Source: an uncultured Neglectibacter sp. (GTDB lineage Bacteria; Bacillota; Clostridia; Oscillospirales; Acutalibacteraceae). From it: a DNA stretch of 64,000 nucleotides. Where the stretch lies: assembly GCA_937958185.1 (NCBI GenBank), contig CALFFN010000009.1:1-64000 (forward strand), read 5' to 3'. The notes under the pieces were generated by a model, which worked only from the letters and a program-made list of their open reading frames with translations, did not search any database and had not been told where the DNA came from. Below are positions 16,791 through 25,061 of the stretch, piece after piece (the stretch's first letter is position 1; the number at the start of each line of letters is the position of its first letter). Position numbers and translations under genes: made by a program.

Positions 16791-18371
16791 TTATTGATAG
16801 AGAATGCGTTCCAACACAGGCTTTCCTGCTGTGCAGCAGAGCCGCAGCACGGTCTGCGGAGCGGGGGAAAGGGCAAAGGGCTTGCCCGTTTCGCCGGTCT
16901 CTCCCAGCAGCCTGCCGTCCTGGTACAGCGCTATCGTCCCGGCAGACGCTCCCGCCAGCTCCAGGCTGACGGTGCTGCCCTCCCTTGCGCCGTACAGGGT
17001 GTATTCCACATACTCGCCGGGGCGCATGACGAGCTTCAGCGAATCCCAGCAGCAGTCAAAGCCGAACCGCTTTTCCGGCGGCGCTTCCGGCTCTAAGATC
17101 TCCATGCCGGAGCCCTGCCGGTAGTGGCAGAGCGCTTCCTGCTGCCATAGCCCGTGACAGGCGCCCTCGTCAAAGTCTGTCGCCCGCACCGAGCACCCCG
17201 GCTCCCGCCGGACGGACGCGCTCACCGCCGGGTTCTCCCGGCAGTTTTCCAGCAGCATATTGTTCAGGTATTCGTCCAGCATGGCTTGGGCTTCCTCATA
17301 GGAGGGGCGCTCTCCGCCGCCGGTGTAGGCTGTGAATTTTTCCCAGCCCGCCGGGGCGTTGACGGAATAAGGGGAGTTGGTACATTCCATTTTCTTCCAG
17401 GGCCAGATGTTATAGCCTATGCCGAGCTGCACGCCCAGGGGATACAGCGCCGCGAACCACTCCGGGAGATTTTCCCCGCTTTCGCCCAGCCATAAGGGCT
17501 TGTTCCACCGCCGGGAAAGCTCCAGAAATTCCCGATATGCCCCCATGTCCGGCGGTACCGCATAGCGGTGGAAATGGATCACCATATTGTCGTCATAGTC
17601 TTCACAGAACACCGCCGTGTTGGTCGCCCAGTGGTGCCCCTCGATGGACAGCATATGGCGGTTGTCGCACTTGCGGACTTCCGCGATGGCAGCCCTGTAA
17701 AAGTCCCGCAGCCGGGGGACCAGATGCTGGCAGGGCTTGCGTCCGTCGTCCGGGCGGATCGGCTCGTTCAGCAGGTCGTAGCCGCCTACGATCCAGCGGT
17801 CGCCGTACCGTTTGGCAAGCTCTCCCCACAGGGCGATGGCTTTGTCCCAGCTGTCTTTGTCTGTGAACAGCCGGGGGAAATCGTCGATACAGTCGTCAAT
17901 ATTTGCCCCGGTCTGCCCGCCGGGCGCGCCATGCAGGTCCAGAAACACATAGACCCGGGCTTCCTCGCACCAGCCGAGAAGCTCGTCAATGAGCCGGAAG
18001 CCCTCCTCCCGCCAGCGAACGCCCGGCTCGTCTTCCATCAGCACCCGCCAGCCAATGGGCAGCCGCAGGGAATTGTATCCCAGCTGCGCCATGCGGAGGA
18101 TATCCTCCCGGCGAATGTAATTCTTTCGGAACCGCTTCCAGAAGCTTTCCGCGTACTCGCTACCTGCCAGCTCCCGCACCACCTGTTCCAGCCTGCGCGG
18201 GCGGTCGCCCCGGGGACCGGCTTTCCACATATACCCTTCGCAGAGCAGCCAGTTGCCCAGTCCCCAGCCGGAAAGCAGAATGGGTTCTCCGGCTCCGTTT
18301 ACAATTTCCGTTCCCTGTGCCCGCAGAAATCCGTTTACCCGGTCCCTGAAAAGCTTTTCCGCGTTGGTCAT
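16791..18371 (-). CDS. GH5-family glycosidase with C-terminal carbohydrate-binding-like domain
   Basis: A 526-aa cytosolic-looking cellulase-fold enzyme. The barrel spans about residues 20-360, with GYNSLRLPIGWRV, DLHGAPGGQTG, the acid/base E203 in LLNEPI, and the nucleophile E297 in WLGESGE. The last ~150 residues form a beta-rich module (PGEYVEYTLYGAREGSTVSLELAG) resembling a CBM6/35-like domain. There is no signal peptide. AAGGAGGGA precedes the start. GH5 enzymes cleave beta-glucans, mannans or beta-glucosides; the exact subfamily cannot be told. Confidence 0.88.
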   Translation of the reverse strand: MTNAEKLFRDRVNGFLRAQGTEIVNGAGEPILLSGWGLGNWLLCEGYMWKAGPRGDRPRRLEQVVRELAGSEYAESFWKRFRKNYIRREDILRMAQLGYNSLRLPIGWRVLMEDEPGVRWREEGFRLIDELLGWCEEARVYVFLDLHGAPGGQTGANIDDCIDDFPRLFTDKDSWDKAIALWGELAKRYGDRWIVGGYDLLNEPIRPDDGRKPCQHLVPRLRDFYRAAIAEVRKCDNRHMLSIEGHHWATNTAVFCEDYDDNMVIHFHRYAVPPDMGAYREFLELSRRWNKPLWLGESGENLPEWFAALYPLGVQLGIGYNIWPWKKMECTNSPYSVNAPAGWEKFTAYTGGGERPSYEEAQAMLDEYLNNMLLENCRENPAVSASVRREPGCSVRATDFDEGACHGLWQQEALCHYRQGSGMEILEPEAPPEKRFGFDCCWDSLKLVMRPGEYVEYTLYGAREGSTVSLELAGASAGTIALYQDGRLLGETGETGKPFALSPAPQTVLRLCCTAGKPVLERILYQ

Positions 18372-18529
18372 GTGAGATCCCTCCTTGATTTTCCGTGGGT
18401 AAAAGCGGGTCTTCCCACAGGGAGGGCGGACGCATCTTCCCGCGGAAAAAACGCTTATTGAACGCTTGATGTACCGTCATCCTATCATATTTCTCCGTGG
18501 ATTTCAATGTGTGCGCGCAAAGAGGAGCA

Positions 18530-18571
18530 AAAAGACGCGCAGGCTTTCTGCTGGTACAGAAACCTGCGCGT
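18530..18571 (-). terminator. Terminator of the flavin reductase gene
   Basis: A nearly perfect 15-bp stem (18535-18550 with 18557-18571) is followed on the minus strand by CTTTTTG. Confidence 0.85.
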
Positions 18572-18583
18572 CCTCTTTGCCTG

Positions 18584-19138
18584 TTATTTCAGGGCTGCGC
18601 CGTCCTTGAAGGCGTTGCCCACCTTTTTGCCGAACTCATGGTACGCCGCCTGCATTCCGTCAAAGATGATGGGGTGGAATTTGTTCAGATCGACCTTGCC
18701 CGCTTCGTCCAGTACGCTTTCCTCGGCGCTGACATTCTTAATGATGCCGATATACTTGCCGTCGATGACCTCTTTCAGCTCGCACTCCAGGCAAACGGGA
18801 AGCTCGTTGATGATGGGCGCGTTGACAAATGTGCTTTTCGTTGTGGTGAAGCCCGCCTTTTCCATTTTGTTCGGCTCGTTCTTGGCGGAGACAAGCCCCA
18901 CATAATCGCAGGCTGCCATATGCTCCACATCGGCAAAGGCAACGGTGAACGCCTTTGTCACGGCGATATTGTCGGTGGTCTGGTGGCTGCTCATGTCGAT
19001 CATCACCTCATTGCTGCCGCAGATACCGCCCCAGGCGGCATTCATGGCGTTGGGCCTGCCGTCCTTATCGTAGGTGCCCAAAATCAGGACGGGCTGGGGG
19101 TAAAGCGCCGGCTGTGCGCCTAAATTCTTTCTGCTCAT
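18584..19138 (-). CDS. Flavin reductase-like / flavoredoxin family protein
   Basis: A 184-aa FMN-binding split-barrel protein. The N-terminal PVLILGTYDKDGRPNAMNAAWGGICG holds the usual flavin contacts and is followed by SSHQTTDNIAVTKAFTVAFADVEH. Family members transfer electrons from NAD(P)H or ferredoxin to flavin or to partner enzymes in anaerobes. It is monocistronic with its own promoter and terminator. AGAGAGG precedes the start. Confidence 0.88.
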   Translation of the reverse strand: MSRKNLGAQPALYPQPVLILGTYDKDGRPNAMNAAWGGICGSNEVMIDMSSHQTTDNIAVTKAFTVAFADVEHMAACDYVGLVSAKNEPNKMEKAGFTTTKSTFVNAPIINELPVCLECELKEVIDGKYIGIIKNVSAEESVLDEAGKVDLNKFHPIIFDGMQAAYHEFGKKVGNAFKDGAALK

Positions 19139-19170
19139 GGGAAAAACCTCTCTTTCCTGTTCTGTGATTC

Positions 19171-19198
19171 ATTCTATCACGATTTGTGGGAAAATCAA
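19171..19198 (-). promoter_or_regulatory. Promoter of the flavin reductase gene
   Basis: Minus strand: TTGATT (19193-19198), a 16-bp spacer and TAGAAT (19171-19176). It lies between the aldo-keto reductase stop and the flavin reductase start. Confidence 0.6.
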
Positions 19199-19205
19199 AA
19201 TGTTT

Positions 19206-20048
19206 TTACCGATGGAGCCCGGTGATCATTTCCACCGTGGCGGGGTCGTAGTGGGAGAAGAACAGGCTCTCTCCCTCGTCCAGCTTGCGGATAGCCTCCA
19301 TGTCGGCGTCGCTCAGCGTGAAATCGAACACGTCGATGTTCTGCGCCATGCGCTCCTTGTGGGTGGACTTGGGGATCACCACCACGTTGCTCTGAATGAG
19401 GAACCGCAGGGCCGCCTGCGCGGAGGACTTGCCGTACTTTGCGCCAATCTCCGTCAGGACGGGGTTGGTGAAGAAATCCTTCCTGCCCTCGGCAAAGGGA
19501 CCCCAGCTCTCATGCTGGACGCCGTATTTCTCCATATATTCATGGGCTTTTTTCTGCTGCTGGAACACGTGGGTCTCCACCTGATTGATGGCGGGGACGA
19601 CCTCTACGAATCGGCAGAGGTCCACCAGACGGTCGGGATAGAAATTGGAAACGCCGATGGCGCGGATCCAGCCCTCTTTATAAGCTTCCTCCATGGCGCG
19701 GTAGGTGCCGTAATAGTCGTTAAAGGGCTGGTGGATCAGCACCAGGTCGATATATTCGGTCTGGAGCTTCCGCAGGGACTCCTTCAGGGATTCCTTTGCC
19801 TTTTCGTACCCGCCGTTGGACACCCACACCTTTGTGGTGAGGAAAAGCTCCTCTCTGGGCACGCCGCACTTTTTGACGGCGTTCCCCACCGCTTCCTCAT
19901 TGCCGTACGCCTGGGCGGTGTCGATATGGCGGTACCCCACGTCGATGGCGTCCAGCACGCAGCGCTCGCACTCGTCATTGGTCACCTGGTACACGCCGTA
20001 GCCCAGGATGGGCATTTTAATTCCGTTGTTCAAAGTTACAAATTCCAT
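19206..20048 (-). CDS. Aldo/keto reductase (2,5-diketogluconate reductase-like)
   Basis: A 280-aa NADPH-dependent reductase. Tetrad residues are visible: Asp and Tyr in HIDTAQAYGNE, Lys in LTTKVW, His in LVLIHQPF. The C-terminal cofactor region is VVIPKSTHKERMAQNIDVFDFTL. It reduces aldehydes or ketones, possibly toxic carbonyls. ATG 20048 follows AAGGAG; an in-frame extension to 20456 overlaps the preceding gene and is not real. It lies 35 nt downstream of the next aldo-keto reductase and is co-transcribed with it. Confidence 0.92.
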   Translation of the reverse strand: MEFVTLNNGIKMPILGYGVYQVTNDECERCVLDAIDVGYRHIDTAQAYGNEEAVGNAVKKCGVPREELFLTTKVWVSNGGYEKAKESLKESLRKLQTEYIDLVLIHQPFNDYYGTYRAMEEAYKEGWIRAIGVSNFYPDRLVDLCRFVEVVPAINQVETHVFQQQKKAHEYMEKYGVQHESWGPFAEGRKDFFTNPVLTEIGAKYGKSSAQAALRFLIQSNVVVIPKSTHKERMAQNIDVFDFTLSDADMEAIRKLDEGESLFFSHYDPATVEMITGLHR

Positions 20049-20083
20049 GATGGTTACTCCTTTTGTTTTTATTTTGTCGGGGA

Positions 20084-20923
20084 CTATTCGCCCAGCTTGA
20101 TGCCTAAAAACTTTTCCTCCTGCTGCGGGAGCGTCAGCGTCCAGTACCGCTTGCCCTGATCCAGCTTGCGGATCTGCTCCATTTCCCCATCGGTCAGGGA
20201 GAAATCGAAAATATCCAGATTCTGTTTCTGGTGCTCCGGGTTCACGGACCGGGGCAGGGGAATGTTCCCCTCCTGAATGTGCCAGCGGAGAATGATCTGC
20301 ACATTGGTCTTGCCGTATTTCCTGCCAAGCTCGGTGAAGATAGGCTCGCTCAGCAGGTTTGCGTCGCCGTGTCCCAGCGGGAACCAGCACTCTATGCGGG
20401 TGCCGTAAGCCTTGACGCGCTCCTTCAGCGCCGCCTGCTGGAAATAGGGGTGGCACTCCACCTGAATGATCTGGGGTTTGATCTCAGCAGCTTCCAGCAA
20501 CTTCTCCAGGCGGTCGGACTCCATGTTGGAAACGCCGATGGCGCGAACCTTTCCCACCCTGTACGCCTTTTCCAGATTTCTGTACCCGGCAAGATAATCT
20601 CCCACCTGCTGGTGGAGGATCACCAGATCGAGATAATCCAGCCCGAAACGGCTGAGCATTTTGTCGATGGCGGTTTCATCGGCATACTCGTCCGGCCAGA
20701 TTTTCGACGTGATCCACAGCTCCTCCCGGGGAATGCCGCATTCCCGGACAGCCGCCCCCACCCCTGCTTCGTTAAAATAGTGGTGGGCGCTGTCGATGTG
20801 GCGGTAGCCCAGCTCAAAGGCGGAAAGGCAGGCTTTTTTGGCGTCCTCATTTTCGGGAATTTGGAACACGCCCAAAGCGATCTGCGGGATTTTTGCGCCG
20901 TTGTTCAAGGAAATATAATTCAT
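20084..20923 (-). CDS. Aldo/keto reductase
   Basis: A 279-aa paralogue of the downstream gene. Tetrad: Asp and Tyr in HIDSAHHYFNE, Lys in ITSKIW, His in LVILHQQ; cofactor region IPLPRSVNPEHQKQNLDIFDFSL. ATG 20923 is preceded by GGAGAGGAG. Its promoter region (20967-21028) shares a conserved element with that of the third aldo-keto reductase, which points to common control of both units. First gene of a two-gene unit with 19206-20048. Confidence 0.92.
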   Translation of the reverse strand: MNYISLNNGAKIPQIALGVFQIPENEDAKKACLSAFELGYRHIDSAHHYFNEAGVGAAVRECGIPREELWITSKIWPDEYADETAIDKMLSRFGLDYLDLVILHQQVGDYLAGYRNLEKAYRVGKVRAIGVSNMESDRLEKLLEAAEIKPQIIQVECHPYFQQAALKERVKAYGTRIECWFPLGHGDANLLSEPIFTELGRKYGKTNVQIILRWHIQEGNIPLPRSVNPEHQKQNLDIFDFSLTDGEMEQIRKLDQGKRYWTLTLPQQEEKFLGIKLGE

Positions 20924-20966
20924 GCTGTTTTCTCCTCTCCTGTTTATATCCGGCTTCTGTTTCCAG

Positions 20967-21028
20967 TCTACCCTGTTTTCCGGCAAAAAGGAAGTTCCTG
21001 TTGGTTCATCAGTACACACCAAAAGGTG
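20967..21028 (-). promoter_or_regulatory. Conserved promoter/operator element, copy A
   Basis: This 62-bp stretch is about 80% identical to copy B at 22053-22113. It contains the inverted repeat TTGGT-N12-ACCAA (21001-21022) and, closer to the gene on the minus strand, a -10-like TAGACT. The sequence TTGGTTCATCAG is identical in both copies, as is ACCAAAAGGTG. It looks like the binding site of one regulator controlling both aldo-keto reductase units. Confidence 0.7.
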
Positions 21029-21036
21029 CGGACTTA

Positions 21037-22023
21037 TCACTTCGTGGGCGAGCCGCCGAATACGGGCAGCTCCATGGCGCCGACAGCCCCGTCAATGGCG
21101 CTGATCTCCTGTTCGCTGAGAACGATCTCTCCCGCCTTTAGGTTTTCCCGCAGGCGTTCCGGCTTCCTGCTGCCGGGGATCGGCACGATATAGGGCTTTT
21201 TGCAAATCATCCACGCCATGGAGACCTGTGCCTGCGTAGCGCTGTGTTCCTTTGCGAGACGGTCCAGCAGCTCCATCAGCGCCCGGCTCTTTTCAAAGCC
21301 CTCGGCAGTGTATTGGGGCATATTGCCGCGGTAATCCGTTCCCGGCTCAAATTTGGATTCCGCCGTATACGCGCCGCTCAAAAATCCGTTTGCCATGGGT
21401 GAGAACGCCACAAAGCCCACATTCAGCTCCTCCAGCGTGGGGAAGAGGCTCTCGTGCCAGCGCGCCATCAGGGAATAGCGGTTCTGCACGGCGGTGACAG
21501 GGCACACCGCATGGGCGCGGCGCAGATATTCCTCGGTGGTTTCGGAAATCCCCCAATGCCGTATCTTTCCCTCCTGAATGAGCTGCCCCATGGTGTCTGC
21601 CACCGCTTCCGGCTCCACCTTCGGGTCGATGCGGTGCTGATAGTAGAGGTCGATGGCCTCCACGCCCAGCTTTTTCAGGCTCCCCTCCACGGAAGCCCGA
21701 ATGGTTTCGGGGCGGCTGTCTAAAATCAGCCCGTGATCCGGGGCATGGCGCACGCCGCATTTGGTGGCGATGACCACCTTGTCCCGGATATCCCGCAGCG
21801 CTTCGCCCACCAGCTCCTCATTGTAAGAGATGCTGCCGTCCGGGTAGGTCCCCGTGTAGCATTCGGCAGTATCAAAAAAGGTGTAGCCCATGTCGTAAGC
21901 CTGCCGCAGGATTTTCACCGCCTCGGACCTTTCCGTAGGCGCTCCGCTGGCATGGGAGAACCCCATGCAGCCCAGACCCACGGCGGATACTTCCAGATTT
22001 TGACCTAATATTCGCTTTTTCAT
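21037..22023 (-). CDS. Aldo/keto reductase (YhdN/IolS-like)
   Basis: A 328-aa reductase of the longer AKR type. It has Asp and Tyr in FFDTAECYTG, Lys in VVIATKCG, His in LYYQHRIDP and the C-terminal PIPGSRKPERLRENLKAGEI. It is distant from the other two copies, so the cluster is not a recent triplication. AAAGGAGA precedes the start. It has its own copy of the shared promoter element (22053-22113). Confidence 0.92.
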   Translation of the reverse strand: MKKRILGQNLEVSAVGLGCMGFSHASGAPTERSEAVKILRQAYDMGYTFFDTAECYTGTYPDGSISYNEELVGEALRDIRDKVVIATKCGVRHAPDHGLILDSRPETIRASVEGSLKKLGVEAIDLYYQHRIDPKVEPEAVADTMGQLIQEGKIRHWGISETTEEYLRRAHAVCPVTAVQNRYSLMARWHESLFPTLEELNVGFVAFSPMANGFLSGAYTAESKFEPGTDYRGNMPQYTAEGFEKSRALMELLDRLAKEHSATQAQVSMAWMICKKPYIVPIPGSRKPERLRENLKAGEIVLSEQEISAIDGAVGAMELPVFGGSPTK

Positions 22024-22052
22024 ATTATCGTCTCCTTTCGTTCTGGTTCCAT

Positions 22053-22113
22053 TCTACCCTTTTTTCAGGGAAAGAGAAGTTCCCATTGGTTCATCAGCAT
22101 ATACCAAAAGGTG
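22053..22113 (-). promoter_or_regulatory. Conserved promoter/operator element, copy B
   Basis: Matches copy A at 20967-21028, with the inverted repeat TTGGT-N12-ACCAA at 22086-22107 and a -10-like TAGAAT towards the gene. The regulator is not identified; the LysR protein encoded at 23743-24636 is one candidate. Confidence 0.7.
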
Positions 22114-22128
22114 TTTACTATAGGCAAT

Positions 22129-22160
22129 ATCCCGGAAATCCAGGTGCGGCTTTCCGGGAT
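22129..22160 (-). terminator. Hairpin after the RibD-like gene
   Basis: A perfect 10-bp stem (22129-22138 with 22151-22160) lies between the RibD-like stop and the next promoter. The minus-strand T run is weak, so termination efficiency is doubtful. Confidence 0.45.
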
Positions 22161-22199
22161 ACGCAGAAGAATATAGGGACGATTGGGGATACTTGTACG

Positions 22200-22913
22200 C
22201 TATTTTATTGCGGTGTACCGCAGCCAGAGGGTGTCCTTTTCCAGGACCTCCACCTTTTTGAGGGAAAATGCCGCGGGGCTGCGGGGCGGGAAAAAATCAG
22301 CCTTTTCAAAAATGGTCGCCGTGCCGGTGCTGCCGTCCGCAACGGGAGCCACCAGCACGCTCAGCTCGTCCAGCAGGTTTTCCTGCACGAAGGACCAGTT
22401 GGTGATCCCGCCGCCTGCCACCATCAGCCGCTGAATGTGGAAAAGGTCGGAAAGCTTTTGCAGCAGCAGCTTGCAGTCGATGACAGTCTCTCCCGCAAAG
22501 ACATAGGAAATTCCCAGATTCCTCAGGTACCCCAGGTAATCGTTGGAGACCTGCTCCGTCAGCACCTCGATCACGTGGGCTTTCGGGCGGTTCTTTTTCT
22601 CGATATAGCAGGAGGAAAAGCCCAAAACGCCCTGGGGATCAAGGGAAACGATGAAATTGTGCACCTCGCTGGGGGCGATATAATCCTCTCTGCCCCAGTC
22701 TGTTCCGCAGGCGGGAGGCGCCCCGGCACGCCCATTGGAGTAGCTTCCCTCCATGGTGGTCGTGCCGTACAAAGTCGCCTGACAGTCAAAGACCTTCCGC
22801 AGCCCGCCGTAGGCTTTTCCGGCGGCGGCACAGGCAGGGTCGCCCATATATGCGCCGTCGATCTTGCCGTTCAGCGAAGTCAGCATATGACATACCACAT
22901 AAGGCTTGCTCAT
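22200..22913 (-). CDS. RibD C-terminal / dihydrofolate reductase-like protein
   Basis: A ~237-aa reductase-fold protein. It has KPYVVCHMLTSLNGKIDGAYMG at the N-terminus, ATLYGTTTMEGS, YVFAGETVIDCKLLLQKL, and LMVAGGGITNWSFVQENLLDELSVLVAPV with the nucleotide-binding GGG. Stand-alone members are NADPH-dependent reductases of uncertain substrate. ATG 22913 is preferred because GGGAGGAA lies upstream. It starts 15 nt after the flavodoxin gene, so the two form an operon and may share electrons. Confidence 0.85.
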   Translation of the reverse strand: MSKPYVVCHMLTSLNGKIDGAYMGDPACAAAGKAYGGLRKVFDCQATLYGTTTMEGSYSNGRAGAPPACGTDWGREDYIAPSEVHNFIVSLDPQGVLGFSSCYIEKKNRPKAHVIEVLTEQVSNDYLGYLRNLGISYVFAGETVIDCKLLLQKLSDLFHIQRLMVAGGGITNWSFVQENLLDELSVLVAPVADGSTGTATIFEKADFFPPRSPAAFSLKKVEVLEKDTLWLRYTAIK

Positions 22914-22928
22914 ACTATTTCCTCCCAT

Positions 22929-23621
22929 TTACAGCCCAAGGCTGTTGACCCAGCCGATGACTTCGCTTTCGTCCACGCCGCTCTGGAAACGCTGCCCCTC
23001 CTGCCAATTTCCCGTGCCTGCCATTTCCGCAAGCAGCTCGCCGCTTTCTCCCAAACCGGAGCTGGAGGAGGTGCAGAACGGGATCACGGTCTTGCCTGTA
23101 AAGTCGTTGTTTTTAACAAAATTGTTGACCGGCCACGCGGCAATGCCCCACCAGATGGGATAACCGATAAAAACTGTGCCGTATTCGTCCCAGTTTTCCA
23201 CCGTGTCGGCGGTCAGGGCGATATCCCGCAGGCTTTCATCGTCGTGCTCCAGATTGACACGGCTGCCTTCGGTTCTCCAATCCAGATCCTCATCGGAATA
23301 GGACTCCACCGGGGTCAGTTCAAAGGTGTCCGCCCCCAGAGTGTCCGCGATGATCTGTCCCACTCTGGCGCTGCGCCCGGAAGCGGAAAAGGTGACGACC
23401 AGAATTTTGTCCACCGCGGGGGCAGGGGTGGGCTCCGCTTCAGAAGCGGGAGCGGAGCTTATTTCAGGCACGGGCGTGGGCGCCGGGGTGGGCGTGATTT
23501 CCGGGGCAGAGCTGACAGGCTTGCCGGACGCAGGCGCGCTGCTCTGCGCGGTCTGGCTGCCGCAGGCGGCAAGGGCGAAGAGCATGGAAACGGTCAAAAT
23601 CAGTGCAAATACTTTTTTCAT
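22929..23621 (-). CDS. Flavodoxin-domain lipoprotein
   Basis: A 230-aa protein with a lipoprotein signal ending LAAC20, then a long Pro/Thr/Ala-rich linker (repeats of PTPAP and SSAP, residues ~25-70). A flavodoxin_4-like domain follows: ILVVTFSASGRSARVGQIIADTLGAD, ENWDEYGTVFIGYPIWWGIAAWPVNNFV and TVIPFCTSSSSGLGESG. It is expected to sit on the outer face of the membrane and carry FMN. Secreted flavodoxin-like lipoproteins occur in extracellular electron transfer contexts in Firmicutes, but that role is only inferred here. Confidence 0.9.
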   Translation of the reverse strand: MKKVFALILTVSMLFALAACGSQTAQSSAPASGKPVSSAPEITPTPAPTPVPEISSAPASEAEPTPAPAVDKILVVTFSASGRSARVGQIIADTLGADTFELTPVESYSDEDLDWRTEGSRVNLEHDDESLRDIALTADTVENWDEYGTVFIGYPIWWGIAAWPVNNFVKNNDFTGKTVIPFCTSSSSGLGESGELLAEMAGTGNWQEGQRFQSGVDESEVIGWVNSLGL

Positions 23622-23690
23622 GGTATTCGTTCCTTTCTAAAATCAAGCCTGAAAAACCGGGCTTTCCTTTATGCCCCTCAGCATAACAAA

Positions 23691-23718
23691 AATCGAGACC
23701 CCCTGAGAAGTCTCGATT
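23691..23718 (-). terminator. Terminator of the LysR gene
   Basis: AATCGAGAC pairs with GTCTCGATT, followed on the minus strand by TTTTTG. Confidence 0.75.
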
Positions 23719-23742
23719 GGTTATCGCCTTATTACCTTTGGG

Positions 23743-24636
23743 TTATATCTTTCTTGTCTTTCGGATCGCTTCCAGAAATTTCCGCACCAGCGGGGACGGC
23801 TCCGGCGAATGGAGCAGCCCATAGGGAATGGAATGGTTCCACTCCACGGGAATGACCTTCAAAAGCGGGTGCACCGTGGCCCAGGGCTCAATGCACAGCA
23901 GCACGTCGTTGGAATTTTCGCAGCGGTTGAAAATCTCCACGCTGTAAATGTCAAAGTCTACCAGATTGACCTGGGGGTGGTTTTTCCACAGCTCGTCCCG
24001 CAGCTCGTCCACATAGCGGCTCCAGTCCCGGTGCATCAGCAGCAGGTTCTCGCCGTACAGGTCCTGAATGGTGAGCCGGGTCTTTGCCGCCAGCGGGTGG
24101 TAGATGGACACCGCGCAGCACAACGGCTCCCGGGAAATCTCAAAGCCCGCGCACCGCCGCAGGTTCAGCATGACCTCGTCAAACACGCCCACCACCACGT
24201 CGATGTCCTGCCCCAGATTCGCCAAGATCCGCCGGGCGTTTTCCAGATTGTTCTCATAGGGCACCATCTGAAATTTTATTTCGGGGCAAATTTCATGAAT
24301 GGGGGGCCAAAGCTCCATCAGCGCCTGGGCAGGCGTCATGGGCGAGGTGCCGATGCGGATAATGTCCGTGTCCCCCTGCATGGCATTTTTTGCCCGGCTG
24401 ACGGAATCCTTGCAATACTGGATCACATATTTCGCGTCCTTATAGAGGGACACGCCGGCTTTCGTCAAGGTCAGCCCCCGGTGGGTGCGGTGGAAAAGCT
24501 GCACGTCAAGCGTGCTTTCCAGAAGGTTTATCTGCTTGATCACCGCCGTGGGCGTGATGAAAAGCTGTTCGGCGGCTTTGTTGAAGCTTCCGGCGTCCGC
24601 CGCCTGGAGAAAGGTTTCTAATTGAGGATTATACAT
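23743..24636 (-). CDS. LysR-family transcriptional regulator
   Basis: A ~297-aa regulator. The N-terminal winged HTH reads NPQLETFLQAADAGSFNKAAEQLFITPTAVIKQINLLESTLDVQLFHRTHRGLTLTKAG and is followed by a periplasmic-binding-like effector domain. It begins 2 nt after the stop of the NTF2-like gene with no clear Shine-Dalgarno site, so translation is probably coupled; TTG 24642 is the alternative start. It lies upstream of the redox genes in the same direction and is a candidate regulator of them. Confidence 0.93.
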   Translation of the reverse strand: MYNPQLETFLQAADAGSFNKAAEQLFITPTAVIKQINLLESTLDVQLFHRTHRGLTLTKAGVSLYKDAKYVIQYCKDSVSRAKNAMQGDTDIIRIGTSPMTPAQALMELWPPIHEICPEIKFQMVPYENNLENARRILANLGQDIDVVVGVFDEVMLNLRRCAGFEISREPLCCAVSIYHPLAAKTRLTIQDLYGENLLLMHRDWSRYVDELRDELWKNHPQVNLVDFDIYSVEIFNRCENSNDVLLCIEPWATVHPLLKVIPVEWNHSIPYGLLHSPEPSPLVRKFLEAIRKTRKI

Positions 24637-24638
24637 AA

Positions 24639-25001
24639 TCAATACACCAGCGCGGTGAAGGAGAACTGCACCAGCTTCCAGTCGCCGCCGTCTTCGGTAT
24701 AGACCTCGGTGACGGCAAAATGATGGGTGGTAGGCTTGCCGCCCAGCAGCAGACCGTAGTCGCAGTCGGTGACCACGATGCCGGCGTTTCCCCAGAGCTT
24801 CGGGGTCTGGCTGTGCAGCGTGATTTCAGTGGGCTGGAAAATCTTGTCGGTGAAGCACTTCATTTCCTCCTCCAGCCCGCAAGTCACGCCGATGTGCACA
24901 AAGCAGCAATCCTTGTGGGCGATCTCCTCCATTACGGCAACGTCGGACTGCTCCATCGCTTTCCAGAAGCGCCTGGAAGTTTCCAATAATTTTTCGGTCA
25001 T
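24639..25001 (-). CDS. NTF2-like / SnoaL-like protein (DUF4440 type)
   Basis: A ~120-aa cone-fold protein: LLETSRRFWKAMEQSDVAVMEEIAHKDCCFVHIG at the N-terminus and HHFAVTEVYTEDGGDWKLVQFSFT at the C-terminus. This fold binds small hydrophobic ligands and includes isomerases and ketosteroid-like enzymes; no catalytic role can be assigned. ATG 25001 with GGGGAG upstream is preferred over GTG 25010. First gene of an operon with the LysR regulator. Confidence 0.8.
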   Translation of the reverse strand: MTEKLLETSRRFWKAMEQSDVAVMEEIAHKDCCFVHIGVTCGLEEEMKCFTDKIFQPTEITLHSQTPKLWGNAGIVVTDCDYGLLLGGKPTTHHFAVTEVYTEDGGDWKLVQFSFTALVY

Positions 25002-25032
25002 GACGATCACTCCCCTGTATTGGTTTGAACTT

Positions 25033-25061
25033 ATTATAACCGACAGCCTGCCCGAATGTAA
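25033..25061 (-). promoter_or_regulatory. Promoter of the NTF2-like/LysR operon
   Basis: Minus strand: TTACAT (25056-25061), a 17-bp spacer and a consensus TATAAT (25033-25038). Confidence 0.7.

Noticed and set aside
22086..23855. 589-aa plus-strand open frame
   Set aside because: Antisense to the RibD-like and flavodoxin genes and covers their promoters; no recognisable domain.
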